Shown here: positions 33,710-45,725 of the stretch, piece after piece
Layout: every line of letters starts with the position of its first letter
Position numbering within the stretch: the first letter of the stretch is position 1
NCBI GenBank assembly: GCA_018296165.2
Contig: JACKQL020000160.1
Coordinates: forward strand, 19,441-83,440
Length of the DNA stretch: 64,000 nucleotides
From: Termitomyces sp. T153
Taxonomy: Eukaryota; Basidiomycota; Agaricomycetes; Agaricales; Lyophyllaceae
Reading direction: 5' to 3'
Program-made: the position numbers and the translations under genes
The notes under the pieces: generated by a model
The model's database searches: none
What the model was told of the DNA's origin: nothing
What the model saw: only the letters and a program-made list of their open reading frames with translations

Positions 33710-35290
33710 TTGGGCTATTAAGTCCTACACCAACTGACCACCATTAAGCCTTGCCAAGTGTAGCTGGGTTTAGATATTGGAAGGGCACATTAATGGCAGA
33801 TTGGGAAGGGATTCACAAGGGGGAAGTAGTATGAACTCCAATGGGATCAAATTCTGCCCCAGGATAAGTCCCCACTGAACTTTACCATACCTCAAGGGAC
33901 ATATCCTGCAGTACCATTATCACAATGCTGCAATGATATGTTGTTCCTTACATTTCAGTCTATTGATCCAGACATTTGTACATAGGAAAATGGAACAGTA
34001 ATTATCACTTGGCAGGTTTTTCCATGATCTCAGATTCCAAGCACATCAAGTGACTCAATGTTGATGAGGCACATTGTATCCATGTTGATGGCCTTCCCCA
34101 TTATCACACAAAGCTTTTTGACCTGCTTAAGCAGAACTTGATTGTCTTAAAGCAATTCTTCCTGATCATTTATCTCAGTGTGCCATCTCAGCTACCTTTC
34201 TACCTTATGTTCTCAGAACAATTGCATTGAAAATCAAATCCTTTGTCCTAGCTACATCTATATTTACATCTCATCAAACTGTCCTAATACTCTCTACACT
34301 ACACATTGTGTTCTTTCTAACCTTGAGGAAGCATGCAACTATGCCTTCCTCACACATCCATTCAATTCAATGCACAACCTTCCATACTGATCTTCTTTGA
34401 CAGCAAAGTTCTTGTGTGCAATGTCAAACAACATCTAATTCAACATTGCCAAGCAGAAGTTGCTAGCAGAGCATGACTAGAGAGGGATGCTAGGGGATGA
34501 CATTAGCAAAGGGACAATGACAAACTGAAACTAGTCATATGTGCTAGCACTAAATGTGGACTTGGCAAAATAGTACCTGATGGTGGTACTAGCAAAACAA
34601 AACAATGAGGATGATAACCTGGTGAAGAGAGCACTAGAGTGAAGGAAGAAAGCTTTGGAGTCACAAGACTTAGATCTGAAGTCTGAGGCTAATAACAAGG
34701 TACAATTCTTCAATGGTTGTATAGAAAACAAGACAGTATTTATAGTAAGTAAAAGTAATGAGACCAAAAGGAGGCAAGATTGGTAAGCAATGAGGAATTG
34801 GTCATCGATGACCTAGGCAAGTCAGGATGAATGTCATGTGAAAGTAAGTTGCCCAAAATATAACTAAAGTTGATGCCTGGAATGACAATCAGTATGCCAG
34901 CTACTAGGGTACTATGTAGTAAGTAAATGAAACTAAATCAAGTAACAAGAAAGTGTGTCAATAATACCAAGAAAAGAAATATGATCAGCCACTTTGTTAG
35001 GAGGTTGCTAGAGGTTGCTAGTTGTCATAAAGGGAAAGTCATTGATGGGCTGAGAGTCTAGACCATCACATTGCATAGAAACTAGGGAATCTGGAAGTCA
35101 CCAAAACATAGGAAATACTGGAAATTAGTACTTAGCAAGAATAGAGTCTTATCAATGTGCTCCCACAACATTGATCAGAACACCTGAGAAAATTACAAGC
35201 TTATTGGAAGGATCAGCAGAGTGAAGTGCAGAGTGGACAAATCTGTTGATAACCTTCTAATTGAGTACACACAGGACTTTCATAGAGCTA
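33710..35290. other. CpG-depleted decayed sequence, no recognisable gene
   Basis: No domain, LTR, TIR or RNA gene is recognisable. A plus-strand stretch around 34,480-34,790 has a lower stop density with Lys/Glu-rich translation and could be a remnant ORF, but I cannot assign it. Confidence 0.4.
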
Positions 35291-38170
35291 AAGCACAGAC
35301 TAACAAGGGGCAAAAGCTTGTATGAGTATTTATTGCTTGTATTATAATTGTACAATTCATCTTTGCTGCTGTCCATGCCTTCTGCATTGCCAAATACAAA
35401 ACTTGGAAGCAACATCACTCCAGATCAATGGCCTTTTCTTCAATTGAACTTTGGATCTTCTTGTTGAAGGTGTTCAGTGATGACATTTCAAACATTTCTT
35501 GTCCAAATGATTGAAGATCATGAACTAATTTGCAAGGACCAGGGGCAATGTTCATCTATGTATTGCAACTTGAGCTTGCATGCCTTATTGTCAATGCACC
35601 ATGGAAGCCCATCAGTATTTATATCCATGTGACTAGTCCCTTGACATTGTGCATTAATGGAGCCAGCCACTTGAACCTTGATGTGTTGAAGATGATTAAC
35701 AGTGTTTGAATATCTCTAAGTTGGTCCCAGCTTCTATATAATCCTTTTGAAGCAAAAAGGGTCCAGAACTAGTCAGTATGACTGCATTGTACATGGATAT
35801 ATGACACATTGTAAGATAACCAATCAAATGTTTGATATTAAGATCAATCCTCATTGCATGCCCAGGTAGGCCAGAGGGATTGACAAGCATGTTATCATGC
35901 ATTATGTCTCTAAAGTGAATCAGTAATAAGATCCTCAAAATATTGACAGGCTGCTCATGCAAACTCAGGTCTCAAAACTTTCAGAGGTTAAATGAGAGAT
36001 GGAGTATCTCAGTTAAATAGTTGTTACACCCAGCACCCCAAAACATGCAGGCAAGATCAGGTAATATGTCTTCAACATGGCCAATATTGCCATCTGCCAC
36101 AGCTCAAACAAGTTCTGTAACATACAGGAGATCACAGGTAAGCCATACAATGTTTTTGTGAACAGGATCTATGATGTTCATCAAATTGTATGTTGAAATA
36201 ACCTTATCTTCAGAGCAGAACTGTTTGAGATTGATTCATCTAAGTCTGGTAAAATGGTACATGAAACAGTAGGCTTGACATTGCAGGTTTATATGCCAGC
36301 ACAAAGATCTCCTGAGGTGTGGCATACTTTGTAATAATGATATGTGCATTTCACAGAAGATTGTCAGTTGAAGACTTTGATTGGGCAAATTGATTGAGAC
36401 TTTGATAACTGTACTCTCATTGCTAGTCATTCAGTACTAGACCATGAAGAATCTGTGCCAGGGCAGCAAGGAGAGTGTGAAATCAGGATGTTTGCCACCA
36501 AAACCAAGTCTCTTCAAGAATAGCAAAGCAGTGTGTAAGGCTGCCCAATTGATTTGAGGACCCACAATGAACATTAGTGATGCTACAAATGAGATTCATG
36601 ACAAGATGAAAGACACTCAATGCAAACTGAGAGACTTCATGGCAGTCCCAAGGTATCATGTCATTGCCACACATATCTTGAGCACTACAAATTCATGCAT
36701 TAGTCAGCTGGGGTCATTGAGGGTAGGTATAGCACACTTATTCAGATCATTTGCTGATATCTTCAGTTAGTTGAGCTAAATGTTGTTATGGACCTGAATA
36801 TTACCTTTGACTGATGTCTCATAAAGAATTGAGACATGCAGCAGATGAGATTTTGTCCTATGGCCAGGAGGAAGACATTGTCAGGGCAGATTTTGGAGTG
36901 CAGGGAGTTTTTTGTAGCTTGAAAAAGTGTCTACAAGCTGTAGAAGTGGTTGGCTTATATTGATGGCTATTTGAGCTGAGTATAATTGAGCAGTGTTGTA
37001 TGAAAGGAAGAAATCAGCCATAGTCAGTGGTTTGGCCTTCTTAAGCTATTTGATCATTGGTGCAATAAACATGAGCTCCAGAGGGGCATTGAGTAACTCA
37101 TAAATGATGCTGAATGTACAAGACTTGACTTTGCTCAGCAAATTTGATGTTTGCACAACAAAAACAGAAGTGGAGAGGTTTCCATTGTCATATGCAAGTC
37201 CATGAGGTCCAGAGGCAATACATCAAGCTGCTTCAAGAGAGTGTTGAGAAAGTGCTTCAATAACATTTTGAACTGAAGCATAGGAGACCAACAAGCCAGC
37301 CTAGTTCAAGACATCAAGGATGACTTGTAAAACCCCAGTAGAAACAGCCATGAGACTGATACCAAGTCAAATTCTTGCTAACAGTTGTGACCTCAAGAAA
37401 TGAGCCATGGAGCTCAAAATGTTCTGCCCCTGTATATGAATTTAGTCATCATTCATTGATATCAACCATCAAACATACAGCACAGCAATTATGGGAATGT
37501 GGTGTTTTCTCCTTTTGACTAGACCCTTGAGTTTCCATTGCAACATTGATTATCTGAGTCCAGATGGGTGTGGCATGAGAAACAAGTTTCATGATTGCTT
37601 GAACATCAAAAGATTGATGAATTTGGGGGAGACTTCATTTGTGTTCATTCAAAGAAGCAAATTGGCATTTTCCGACTCCTTTGATACAGAATTACAGATG
37701 TGATCAACAGCATGAGGCTCAAACCAGCTCCATATTGCTCTTGCACCCATTGGATAGGCCCATATCTGCCCAAGAAGTTCTGTAAGCCATTGAACATTTG
37801 AAGGAGAGTAAAAAGCATTCCAATACAGAGTATATTTATCTGATGTTTCATTGATCAATGTAAGAATAAATTCTATGGAAGACATGCATAGTGATTGAAG
37901 AACGGAAAGTATAGTCTGGAATGCTGTAGTCCTTGAAGCTGATGGCTTCTGTATATAAGCAGTAAATTTTCTTTGTTGTCAACTTGAGGTGTTGAAAATT
38001 GTGTCATAGGAGGTGGTGATTCAGTCCAAGGAAGGAGTGGTGACAGAAGAGAGTCTGGAACATTTACATCTAAAGTATTTCCAAAGCCAGAGTTGAGTTT
38101 TTGTCCAGAGGTCTTGTCAATAACTGGTTGTGCCATGGCAAGATTAGCAATCCAAGAGCAGCATTCCATG
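35290..38170 (-). pseudogene. Long decayed coding region on the minus strand, family unknown
   Basis: Several minus-strand frames look protein-like in succession: 38,169-37,873, 37,885-37,649 (DKYTLYWNAFYSPSNVQWL...), 36,674-36,483 and 36,430-36,236. The best segment, around 37,870-37,650, is Trp-rich and reads like a folded domain. In between, TGA and TAG codons occur where CGA, CAG or TGG would restore sense, so a single larger gene hit by transitions is plausible. No motif allows a family call. It ends near the sharp return of CpG at about 38,420. Confidence 0.3.
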
Positions 38171-38818
38171 ATTCAATGTCTGCAGCAGGTGCTATATAGA
38201 CTCCTAGAGGCATATCAGGAGCTGAGGACAGCCCAGATGGTAGCTCAAGAAGAAACTCCTGAGGTGGTAGTGTCTAAGTCGAGGGAGTTTGTGGTGTCAT
38301 GAGGCCCAGTTGTGAAATGGATGTAATGGGAGCCTTGAAGACTTCATCAACATGTTTAAGCATATTTGTGGGCTCCTAATTCATCCTCAAGCTGGTAGTA
38401 TTACTTTCCCATGGTCTCAGCTTCGGATTCCTTGTCCTTGTCGGGGCACAGGCTGGTCAAAGTGGATGTTCGGCTGATCCACATACTGTTCTATGTGATG
38501 TCTGAGTTTCCAACAGGCTGTTCGAGCTGGGAAGAGCTATGCTAGAATGAGCTTGACACGTTGTAGAGGCTGCTGTTCACGCAAAAGAGGGTATAAAACA
38601 GTAGATTAGACGACCACGATGGTTCCCAATTTGGACAATAACTCAATCTGGGAGTACGGAACATTCCGAAGAATATTTTTAGAAAATCTCGATCGTATAC
38701 CGTGCCTACCAAATTTAAACTCAGTTACAGCAGTCTCTACCCGAGGCTTGTATTCCGTGGAGGGACTGGTTACCAGTCTAATCTGGAGGGTGTAAACGAT
38801 TTTGTTTACCGTTTGTTT

Positions 38819-38866
38819 ACCGTTTTCGTTTCTTTTACTCCCAGTCATAAACGAAAACTAAACGGT
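38819..38866. repeat. Imperfect inverted repeat upstream of the first DUF6535 gene
   Basis: ACCGTTTTCGTTT (38,819-38,831) is followed by its approximate complement AAACGAAAACTAAACGGT (38,849-38,866) with a 17-nt spacer. The 38,790-38,830 stretch also has repeated GTTTACCGTTT words. It could be a hairpin, a small MITE remnant or a regulatory site. There is no direct evidence for function. Confidence 0.4.
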
Positions 38867-39360
38867 TGGAGCCTTAAACAGATTTGGACTAAAAGTCATT
38901 TTGTACCGAATGACCGGTCATTGTTGCGCCCGAACTTGACCTTTCGCTGTAACACCCTCGAAGCTTAGGGAGCCTCTCTCCGAAGGCTTGCCATTGCTCT
39001 GAAAACTAATTCCGTTTTTGGAAACTGGTCGAATTCCGGAGCCTCTAGGATAAAATAAGATTGACGACAGCAGAAGGTGTCACAGTCCATAAGGACGGGT
39101 CGGTTGATCAGCTGATCAATTTTACTATTCAGTAAGTACTTACGCTATGAATTGTTTTTGGGCAGATTGGCGCTCGAGCGACTTCAACCATCAAGTAGCT
39201 GTGAATACAGTATTTATCTGCATCGGAATATCCTCTTGAGCATCACCTTTGTGCCTTGCACATGTCGGGCGTCTAACGGTCAATGTTATAAAGTAACGAC
39301 AATTGGTACGGATTGCTGTGAGTCATTCATTGCACATTTTGTTTCGCGCACAGATCAACC

Positions 39361-42089
39361 ATGTCACTCGATCAGCACATTGTAGATCCCACTCACCGTT
39401 ATGATGAAGGAGGCCAAAAATTGTGGTCCATCTATGTCCACGAAGCAGAACAATATGATCATGTCTTGATCGATACCTGGAAAGTTAGTTTGGATAGCAC
39501 CCTAATTTTTGTGAGTGCCATTCGTCTTTCCTCCGATCCTAAGTACAATGATCCACCCTTGAATCGTAGGCCGGCCTATTCTCTGCCACCATCACGGCAT
39601 TCATTGTCGAGAGTTATAAGTTGTTGAAATCTGATTCCGGGGCTGGCGATGCCACAATCACACTTCTCGTAGAAATATTGGCCGCACAGCGCGTTATAGC
39701 CTTCGCCAATACTACAACTACCCCACTTCCTCCTACTTCCACAAACTTCACCGCCCCCACCTGGGCTATCATAGTCAATGTTTTGTGGTTTCTCAGCCTG
39801 GCCGGTGTTCTCGTCGCCGCCATTATCATCACTCTCGTGCAACAATGGGTTCGAGACTATGTGCACAAAGTTCATCGCTATCCTCAGCCCTTGAAACGCG
39901 CGCGAATGAGGTTGTTTTTGTTCTCCGGTGTCGAAAAATGCAAGTTAGATGATGTCATACACCATATCCCGACCTTGCTTCACATCTCTTTACTCTTTTT
40001 CTTTATCGGTCTCTATGTTTTTCTGGCAAAGATCAACAAAGTCGTAGCCGCGTCCGTGGGATTCGTTTTTCTCTTCTGGCTCTTCGTCTACTGCTTTGCC
40101 ACTGTTGCACCCATGATCAACCTTTCCGCTCCATTCAAAACTCCATTTTCGAGCAGTATCTTCTACCTCTTCTCACTGGTGCGCCAGGAAAAGCCCGTAG
40201 ACCTTAGTGCCTCTTGTGAGCGGCAGGCTATGCGACCCCCTGATGCCGATGCCGCCAGAGTGGACGCACAGGCTATTAGCTGGACAATTCAAAGGTCGAC
40301 TGATGATGGGGAACGCCAGGAATTTCTGGCCTGTATACCTGGATTCCTCGGATCTGACGACGGAAGGAAAACCTGGGCGGAGTTATTGAAGCATTCGGAG
40401 GTCATCAACATGTTTTTGAGAGGAACTGCCGATCTCCTGGATGTGGCGTCACCGTCACATGGTGGACAGATCAATTCCCATGAAGTTAAAAGAGTTAGTA
40501 TCTGCCTAGACGCATTGTTTACTTTCCTTCGCACTGCCGCTAATACCTGGCCTTCCACGATCGACATCTCTCCTCTTTCCAAGCCACTTGGTCAATTAGT
40601 TCACGCGAGTTGCAAAGACAATCTTGCAATAAAAGTTCAAGCAAGTTGTCTGTTTGCGCTCCATAAATACCTCGCGATCCCTCCTGGGAGGCTCCTGAAA
40701 TGTCCAGAAGACTCTCTGTTGTCGCCACGCACGATTTGGCCCCGAGGTCTGAGCCAAAAAGTCGATCGAGGACTACAGCAGGTGGACACAACGCGTCAGA
40801 ACTTAGAGGACGCACTGGAAGTATTTAAACTGGGAAAAATGGAAGAGAGGTACCTAGCAGAATCTATCAGAGCCCATCTCCGCGCCATCGATCATAACTC
40901 TCAGGTCATTGTCGCGTGGCTGAGACATCCGTATGCCAAAGATAAAGCTGCAAAAGATGTTCTCGGAGATTGGTCGAGCTACTTTATTCGGGCGGCGAGA
41001 TTATTACAAACCAAATTTGCCCTCGACAGAAGGGAAGCTCTTTTTTCAATACTCTTTGAAAATATCCCATATATGGAAGATAGATCGTGGAGTGTTGTAG
41101 CACTCGTCATCATGGGATACCTACGGCATACAAATGTCTACCCATCACTTCCTGGCTTCCCTCATCACAATTCACCAACAAATTCCAAACCACTGGAGTT
41201 CTGGTTTCCTTTTCTCGGAGAAGCCGATTACAGATGGATATCAGAGCCTTTTACGCGAGAGCTACTCCCCCTAGCGTCCGCCCTGAATATCCTCATCCAT
41301 GACAAGGGCGTAACAGATCATGTCAAATACACTTCATCATTGGATCACTATGACATGATGGATATTCTCCGCTACTCCACCACCTCCTCGCCCAACTTGC
41401 CGACCATTGGCAATCCATTTTCCCTATTAGAGGCAATCGTATATGAAACCGTGAATAGTTTTGAGACTCGGGGGATTTTTGATCTGGTTTCTGCCCTCGA
41501 TGACGCTGACTTGAGCGAACGGGACCTACAAACAATACATACAGATGCTGGACTGGTAATTGGTGAATCACTGCGCATTCTGGGGGAGCAATTTGGTCTC
41601 GATCGATCTAGTGGGCCTTTATTGTTCTCTCTCAGTCTCCTTCAGAAGATCCTCAGTCGGGAACAAAAACGAAGTCCATTTCCTTTTTCCGAAGACAATA
41701 TGGATTACATCGTGAACACTATCTTTTTCAGCACCTTGAAGAAGCACAATCTGGTAACTCCTCAGGACGCTGATTATACGAATATGATCGGAAGTTTGGA
41801 AGAGGTACGTGGAGATGCAAATTTAAGGTTCAGTGAGGCGAATAATGCTCTGGTGGATCAGATCGATTCGCATTTAGTTCCGTTCTATGATCTTCGAGGC
41901 TTATACGGCGAGATACAATCCGAAACACAGAGAGAAGGAACGAGCATGACATCGGCAGCCGTAGCCCGAGTTCCTAAGTTTCTGAAGGAGGGAAGTTGTC
42001 GTCCAATGGATATCCAAGGGAAGAAGGATATCTGTGCGCGTATTATGGAAGGAAGGAGAAGATGGCAAAGGGAGTGGATGAGGAGTTGA
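39361..42089 (+). CDS. DUF6535-domain membrane protein with ARM-like C-terminal region (two exons)
   Basis: Exon 1 is 39,361-39,510, intron 39,511-39,569 (GTGAGT...CGTAG, 59 bp), exon 2 39,570-42,089. This gives an 889-aa protein. Splicing restores the DUF6535 core: ...STLIF joins AGLFSATITAFIVESYKLL. The N-terminus (SIYVHEAEQYDHVLIDTWK) is also typical. Predicted membrane segments: the exon junction helix, IIVNVLWFLSLAGVLVAAII (about residues 105-125), ISLLFFFIGLYVFL and VGFVFLFWLFVYCF. The remaining 650 residues are soluble, helical and repeat-like. DUF6535 proteins are abundant in Agaricomycetes; their role is unknown. It is convergent with the paralogue at 42,280-44,253, 190 bp apart. The ATG was chosen because it precedes the conserved N-terminal motif. 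Confidence 0.88.
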
Positions 42090-42279
42090 CTAAGCTCGTC
42101 CGTAGATTTATTCCCGTGTTTGGTTGCTGAGATTCTAAGACTTCCTATCTGACTATCCTGTGGCCAGATATAGTGTTCCTAGACGAGAAAACTACTCGAG
42201 CGAGAAAGATCCGAGTCAAACATACCCCATTGCATTTACATCATTTTAATAATTGAGTCTGCCTCAGATTGGAAAGTGG

Positions 42280-44253
42280 TTAAGACATATGAATCGTTTC
42301 CTGATGCCCTCTCCATCCCATTACACGTAGACAGATGCCATCCTTCTCTCTGGTATCCACTCTCCGATATCCTTTTGCTTCCAAGAACTTTGGGACTCGA
42401 GGTATAGCTGGCAATATCATGTCCAGTTGATTCTTCTGTGCGGTGGATGTCCTCGACTGTACTGGCGCATCGTGTAAGCTTTGAAGATCGAAAAGAGGAA
42501 TTATGCGTAAAGCAGAGGATGTCAAATCATCATCTACCATCCCACACCCTGAATGCCCATTTGTACACACTCCCTTCAAACTTGCTATCATATCCGTGCA
42601 GTCTGAGTCCAAAAGGATGACCAAATCTTGCTTCTCCAAAATGTTCCGAAAAAGGATATTCACAATATAGTCCATGTTATCTTTTGAAAACGGAAAATCG
42701 CTTTCTTCACGTTCCCAAACAAAAATTTTCCAGAGAACACTGAAGGATAACAACAAAGATTCTTCTGACCAGTTTGTATCACATTGCTCCTTCAATATCC
42801 GCAATGCTTCGCCGATTATAGGACCAGCAATAGTCTGGATCTCCTCGCCACTCCACCCACTGAAATGAGAGCTGCGGAAGATAGAGACCAGATCAAAAAT
42901 TCCTCGAATTTTACAACCACGAGTAGTACAGTTGATCGAGGCCAATAAGGAAAATGGAAGCCCCATAGTCGACAGATTTGGCGAAGAATAAATAGCGGAG
43001 TAGCGAAGTATATCCATCATGTCATACGAACTGGACAAAGAAAGATCTTTGACTTGCACTGTTGCTCCTTTGTTCTGAACGAGTATATTCAAGGCGAATG
43101 CCAGTGGAAGCAGTTCCCGAGCGAAAAGTCCTGATATCCACCTCTTGTCAACCTCTTTTAGAAAAGGGAACCAAAATTCCAGTAAATCTGAGGTGACAAA
43201 CGAATTGTAGTGGGAAAAGTCAGGAAGTACTGGGTAAACCTTTGTGTGTCGCATGTATCCTATGATGGGGAGTGCCATGATGCTCCAGGCTCTTCCGTTG
43301 AGATCTGGAATATTGTGATACGCCACCGATAAGAGATCTTCGCCTTTGAGTGAGGATGGATTCAAAGATCCTATTATTTTCCGGATCCGAATCATGTAGC
43401 TTGACCAATCACCCAGAACATCTTTGCCAATTTCGTCGCCGGCATCTAGATTTGCCAGCCACGTAACAATGACACGAGAGCCACGGTTTATAGTATGAAA
43501 ATAGACAGTAAGAGATTCAGAGACACGCCCCTCGTCCACTGAACCTTGTTCAAATCCTACAAGGTCATCCTCCAAGTTCTGGCGCATTACGTCTATCTGC
43601 TGCATTGCTCTGTCGGCTTCCAGACTGAGACATGGCAGACAAGTCTTATGTGAGGTTGTTGACCGTGAACCTTTCCCTGTTGAAACGAAAAGGAATCCAG
43701 AAGGAACTGAGAATTGCTTGTAAAGCGCAAACAAGCAGTTTGCTTGTGCTTGTATTGATATATTGCCGTTGTGATTTGTGCGAACCAACCGAGAGAGAGG
43801 TTTGGCAAGAGGGGCGGTGTTGATATGGGAAAATCTACCGTAAGGGATGGCGTGAAGGAGGGCAAACAGAGCCTCGAAGCAGACAGTCAATCTCTTCATA
43901 TCATGATAACCTATTTGACTGTCATGGACTGCATTCAAGAATTTGGCAATACGTTCAAAAAACTTTTCAATGGTTTCTCGGTAATCGGGACATGTTTTGT
44001 TGCAATCGTTGGACGCGAGGAAATTACGAATGACAGCTGAGAGATCTTCAGGCTCTTCTTCATCAGCCAGCCCCTTGGACCCGTCTAGGTTTCCCTCAGA
44101 CAGATTGAAGGATTGCATGGTCAAACGCTGAGACAATGTGTTACGCGCTGACCTATACAGCCAGTTCAAATTCCATGTCGTATACAGGCGGAGTATAATG
44201 ATGCTACTCACAAAAATGAGGGAAGTAAGCCATTCAGCCTTGTTTTCGTCCAC
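42280..44253 (-). CDS. Paralogue of the DUF6535 gene lacking the N-terminal membrane domain (partial or mis-started)
   Basis: The open frame of about 657 codons matches the C-terminal 650 residues of the convergent neighbour. Shared blocks are LEFWFPFL, REL(L)PLA(S/F)ALNIL, SYDMMDILRYS, KDVLGDWSSY and the ending VPKFL-x-G-x-R. The DUF6535 core is absent. One hydrophobic segment (SLIFVSSIIILRLYTTW) remains near the N-terminus and may be the last helix of the lost domain. The first codon of the open frame is GTG, preceded by TGTAG, which could be a splice acceptor; an upstream exon within 44,255-44,480 is possible. The first ATG is 46 codons in (MQSFNLSEG). It is intact and CpG-rich. Either an N-truncated duplicate or a gene with an unrecognised first exon. 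Confidence 0.65.
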   Translation of the reverse strand: MDENKAEWLTSLIFVSSIIILRLYTTWNLNWLYRSARNTLSQRLTMQSFNLSEGNLDGSKGLADEEEPEDLSAVIRNFLASNDCNKTCPDYRETIEKFFERIAKFLNAVHDSQIGYHDMKRLTVCFEALFALLHAIPYGRFSHINTAPLAKPLSRLVRTNHNGNISIQAQANCLFALYKQFSVPSGFLFVSTGKGSRSTTSHKTCLPCLSLEADRAMQQIDVMRQNLEDDLVGFEQGSVDEGRVSESLTVYFHTINRGSRVIVTWLANLDAGDEIGKDVLGDWSSYMIRIRKIIGSLNPSSLKGEDLLSVAYHNIPDLNGRAWSIMALPIIGYMRHTKVYPVLPDFSHYNSFVTSDLLEFWFPFLKEVDKRWISGLFARELLPLAFALNILVQNKGATVQVKDLSLSSSYDMMDILRYSAIYSSPNLSTMGLPFSLLASINCTTRGCKIRGIFDLVSIFRSSHFSGWSGEEIQTIAGPIIGEALRILKEQCDTNWSEESLLLSFSVLWKIFVWEREESDFPFSKDNMDYIVNILFRNILEKQDLVILLDSDCTDMIASLKGVCTNGHSGCGMVDDDLTSSALRIIPLFDLQSLHDAPVQSRTSTAQKNQLDMILPAIPRVPKFLEAKGYRRVDTREKDGICLRVMGWRGHQETIHMS

Positions 44254-44472
44254 CTACACGCAGCGGACCATGACTTCTGGTCACAATCATCAGGGTTTTG
44301 ATTAGTGAATGGCATGAAGCAGTCAAACTCCGAAGCTGGTGGACTCCAAGAACTGTCCTCAAGGCCGTGAAGGCCGACTGAGATCGCATCACAAGCTGAT
44401 TATCACACGGTCTCCGATTCACAATCCGAGTAAGTGCAGGCTGTGACTCGGCTCCGGCGGATCGTTGTATTT

Positions 44473-44690
44473 GTTGATTCAATGCTAAGATCCAGACTCA
44501 ACCCCACTTTGTTTGGTTAGGTCTTTGTAATTGATAAATCAATGCTAAGATCCAGACTCAACCTCAAATGCTGAGATCCAGACCCAACCTCACTTTGTTT
44601 GGTTAAGTCTTTGTAATTGATAATTCAATGCTAAGATTCAGACTCAACCTCACTTTGTTCAGTGAGGTCTTTGTATTTTGTACACTAACT
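44473..44690. repeat. Short tandem repeat with CAATGCTAAGATCCAGACTC units
   Basis: Three to four imperfect copies of a 60-66 bp unit begin near 44,480, 44,542, 44,566 (short) and 44,632. Each contains AATGCTAAGATYCAGACTCAACC followed by TTTGTTYGGTTAGGTCTTTGTA. It marks the right edge of the CpG-rich host tract and lies just past the end of the Helitron remnant, so it might belong to the Helitron terminus. Confidence 0.7.
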
Positions 44691-44949
44691 GTTGCTTTTC
44701 TCTTACAAATCAATACCAATATTTTATATATAAATCAATCATGTATCTATATTACATTATCAACAAAATACTACAATGTCCACTGGTATATATCAGAGAT
44801 GCTAAAAATCATCAAAGTTAGTATTAATCAAGTAAATATTTAAACTGTCACACTTAAATTTGTAAACTATTCAGAAAATCTATACTACACTGTCAGGCTA
44901 TATACATTAGGTGTTGAAGTTCATAGATTAGCAATTTGTTGCTTGAATT

Positions 44950-45725
44950 CATCAAAAGTCACACTTACATTTATAAACTGTCCAGGATTTCTTGATAGAC
45001 AACATTTGCAGTCTTTCTTGATGTGTTTTCTGGGTCCAGAATGACTTTAATGCAATCTCCTGATGTGCACCAAGAAACTGCAACATAAAGTTGGCCATGT
45101 GCAAAAACTCCTGATTGAAGGTCCAATCCAACATGCTTGACTGATTGACCCTGAGACTTGTTGATTGTCATAGCAAAGGTCAAGCAAACTGGAAATTGTC
45201 CTCCTGTGCAATGGAATTGGCAAATCCTCTTCAGAGACATCCATGTTGATTGTTGGAATCAAAACAATTGATCCTGCAAATTTGGCATCCACTAATGATC
45301 CAACATCTGAGGACTCTGGTGCTGATGTGGGTGACAATCATTCTTGTCTCATTGCAAAGTTCTTTAGTTGTATCCAGATTCCTGAGCAGCATGACAGGAA
45401 CACCAATCTTCTGAGCCAATTGAGTCAAAGGCAAGCTGCTAGCTCTGAGAGAGTTGAGGTATTCCATTGGGTATAATCCAAGGCCATTAGGATTCCCATC
45501 ATCAGATATGATAGAGTCTGCACTCTGGAAGATTTTCTCTTCTACTGAACTGCTGGACTGCTGATACCAGCAGATTGTGGTATCAAAAGGCTGCAACAGG
45601 CCAGTCACTGTAAAATCTAATTGCAATGGACCTGGTTGTATCAGTGACTCCAGATCCTGGTCAGAGAACTCTGCTAGACATGTATGGTACAGCACAATGT
45701 ATGGCCTCCATGGCACCTGTATCAT
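44950..45725 (-). pseudogene. Helitron PIF1-like helicase C-terminal region, decayed
   Basis: Read from 45,725 down. Blocks are YPMEYLNSLRASSLPLTQLA, then VPVMLLRNLDTTKELCNETR, then AGSIVLIP, then LPIPLHRR, and after a frame change [18 protein letters not shown] and [20 protein letters not shown]. This order is characteristic of the end of the Rep-helicase protein of fungal Helitrons. The W in VSWCTS replaces an Arg (CGG to TGG). The Rep nuclease part is not seen. About 775 bp of coding sequence remain. Helitron ends (5' TC, 3' hairpin and CTRR) could not be fixed. Confidence 0.8.

Larger units (their letters stand above)
38420..44470. other. CpG-retaining host gene island
   Basis: CG dinucleotides, almost absent for 38 kb to the left, are common from about 38,420 and disappear again near 44,480. 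The tract holds the only two long intact host ORFs of the window. It contains no LTR or recognisable transposon domain. The sharp edges suggest methylated, mutated repeats on both sides of an unmethylated gene pair. Confidence 0.8.

Noticed and set aside
44251..44253. GTG as start codon of the second DUF6535-related gene
   Set aside because: GTG starts are not expected in nuclear fungal genes. The preceding TGTAG is a possible splice acceptor, so the 5' end is left open.
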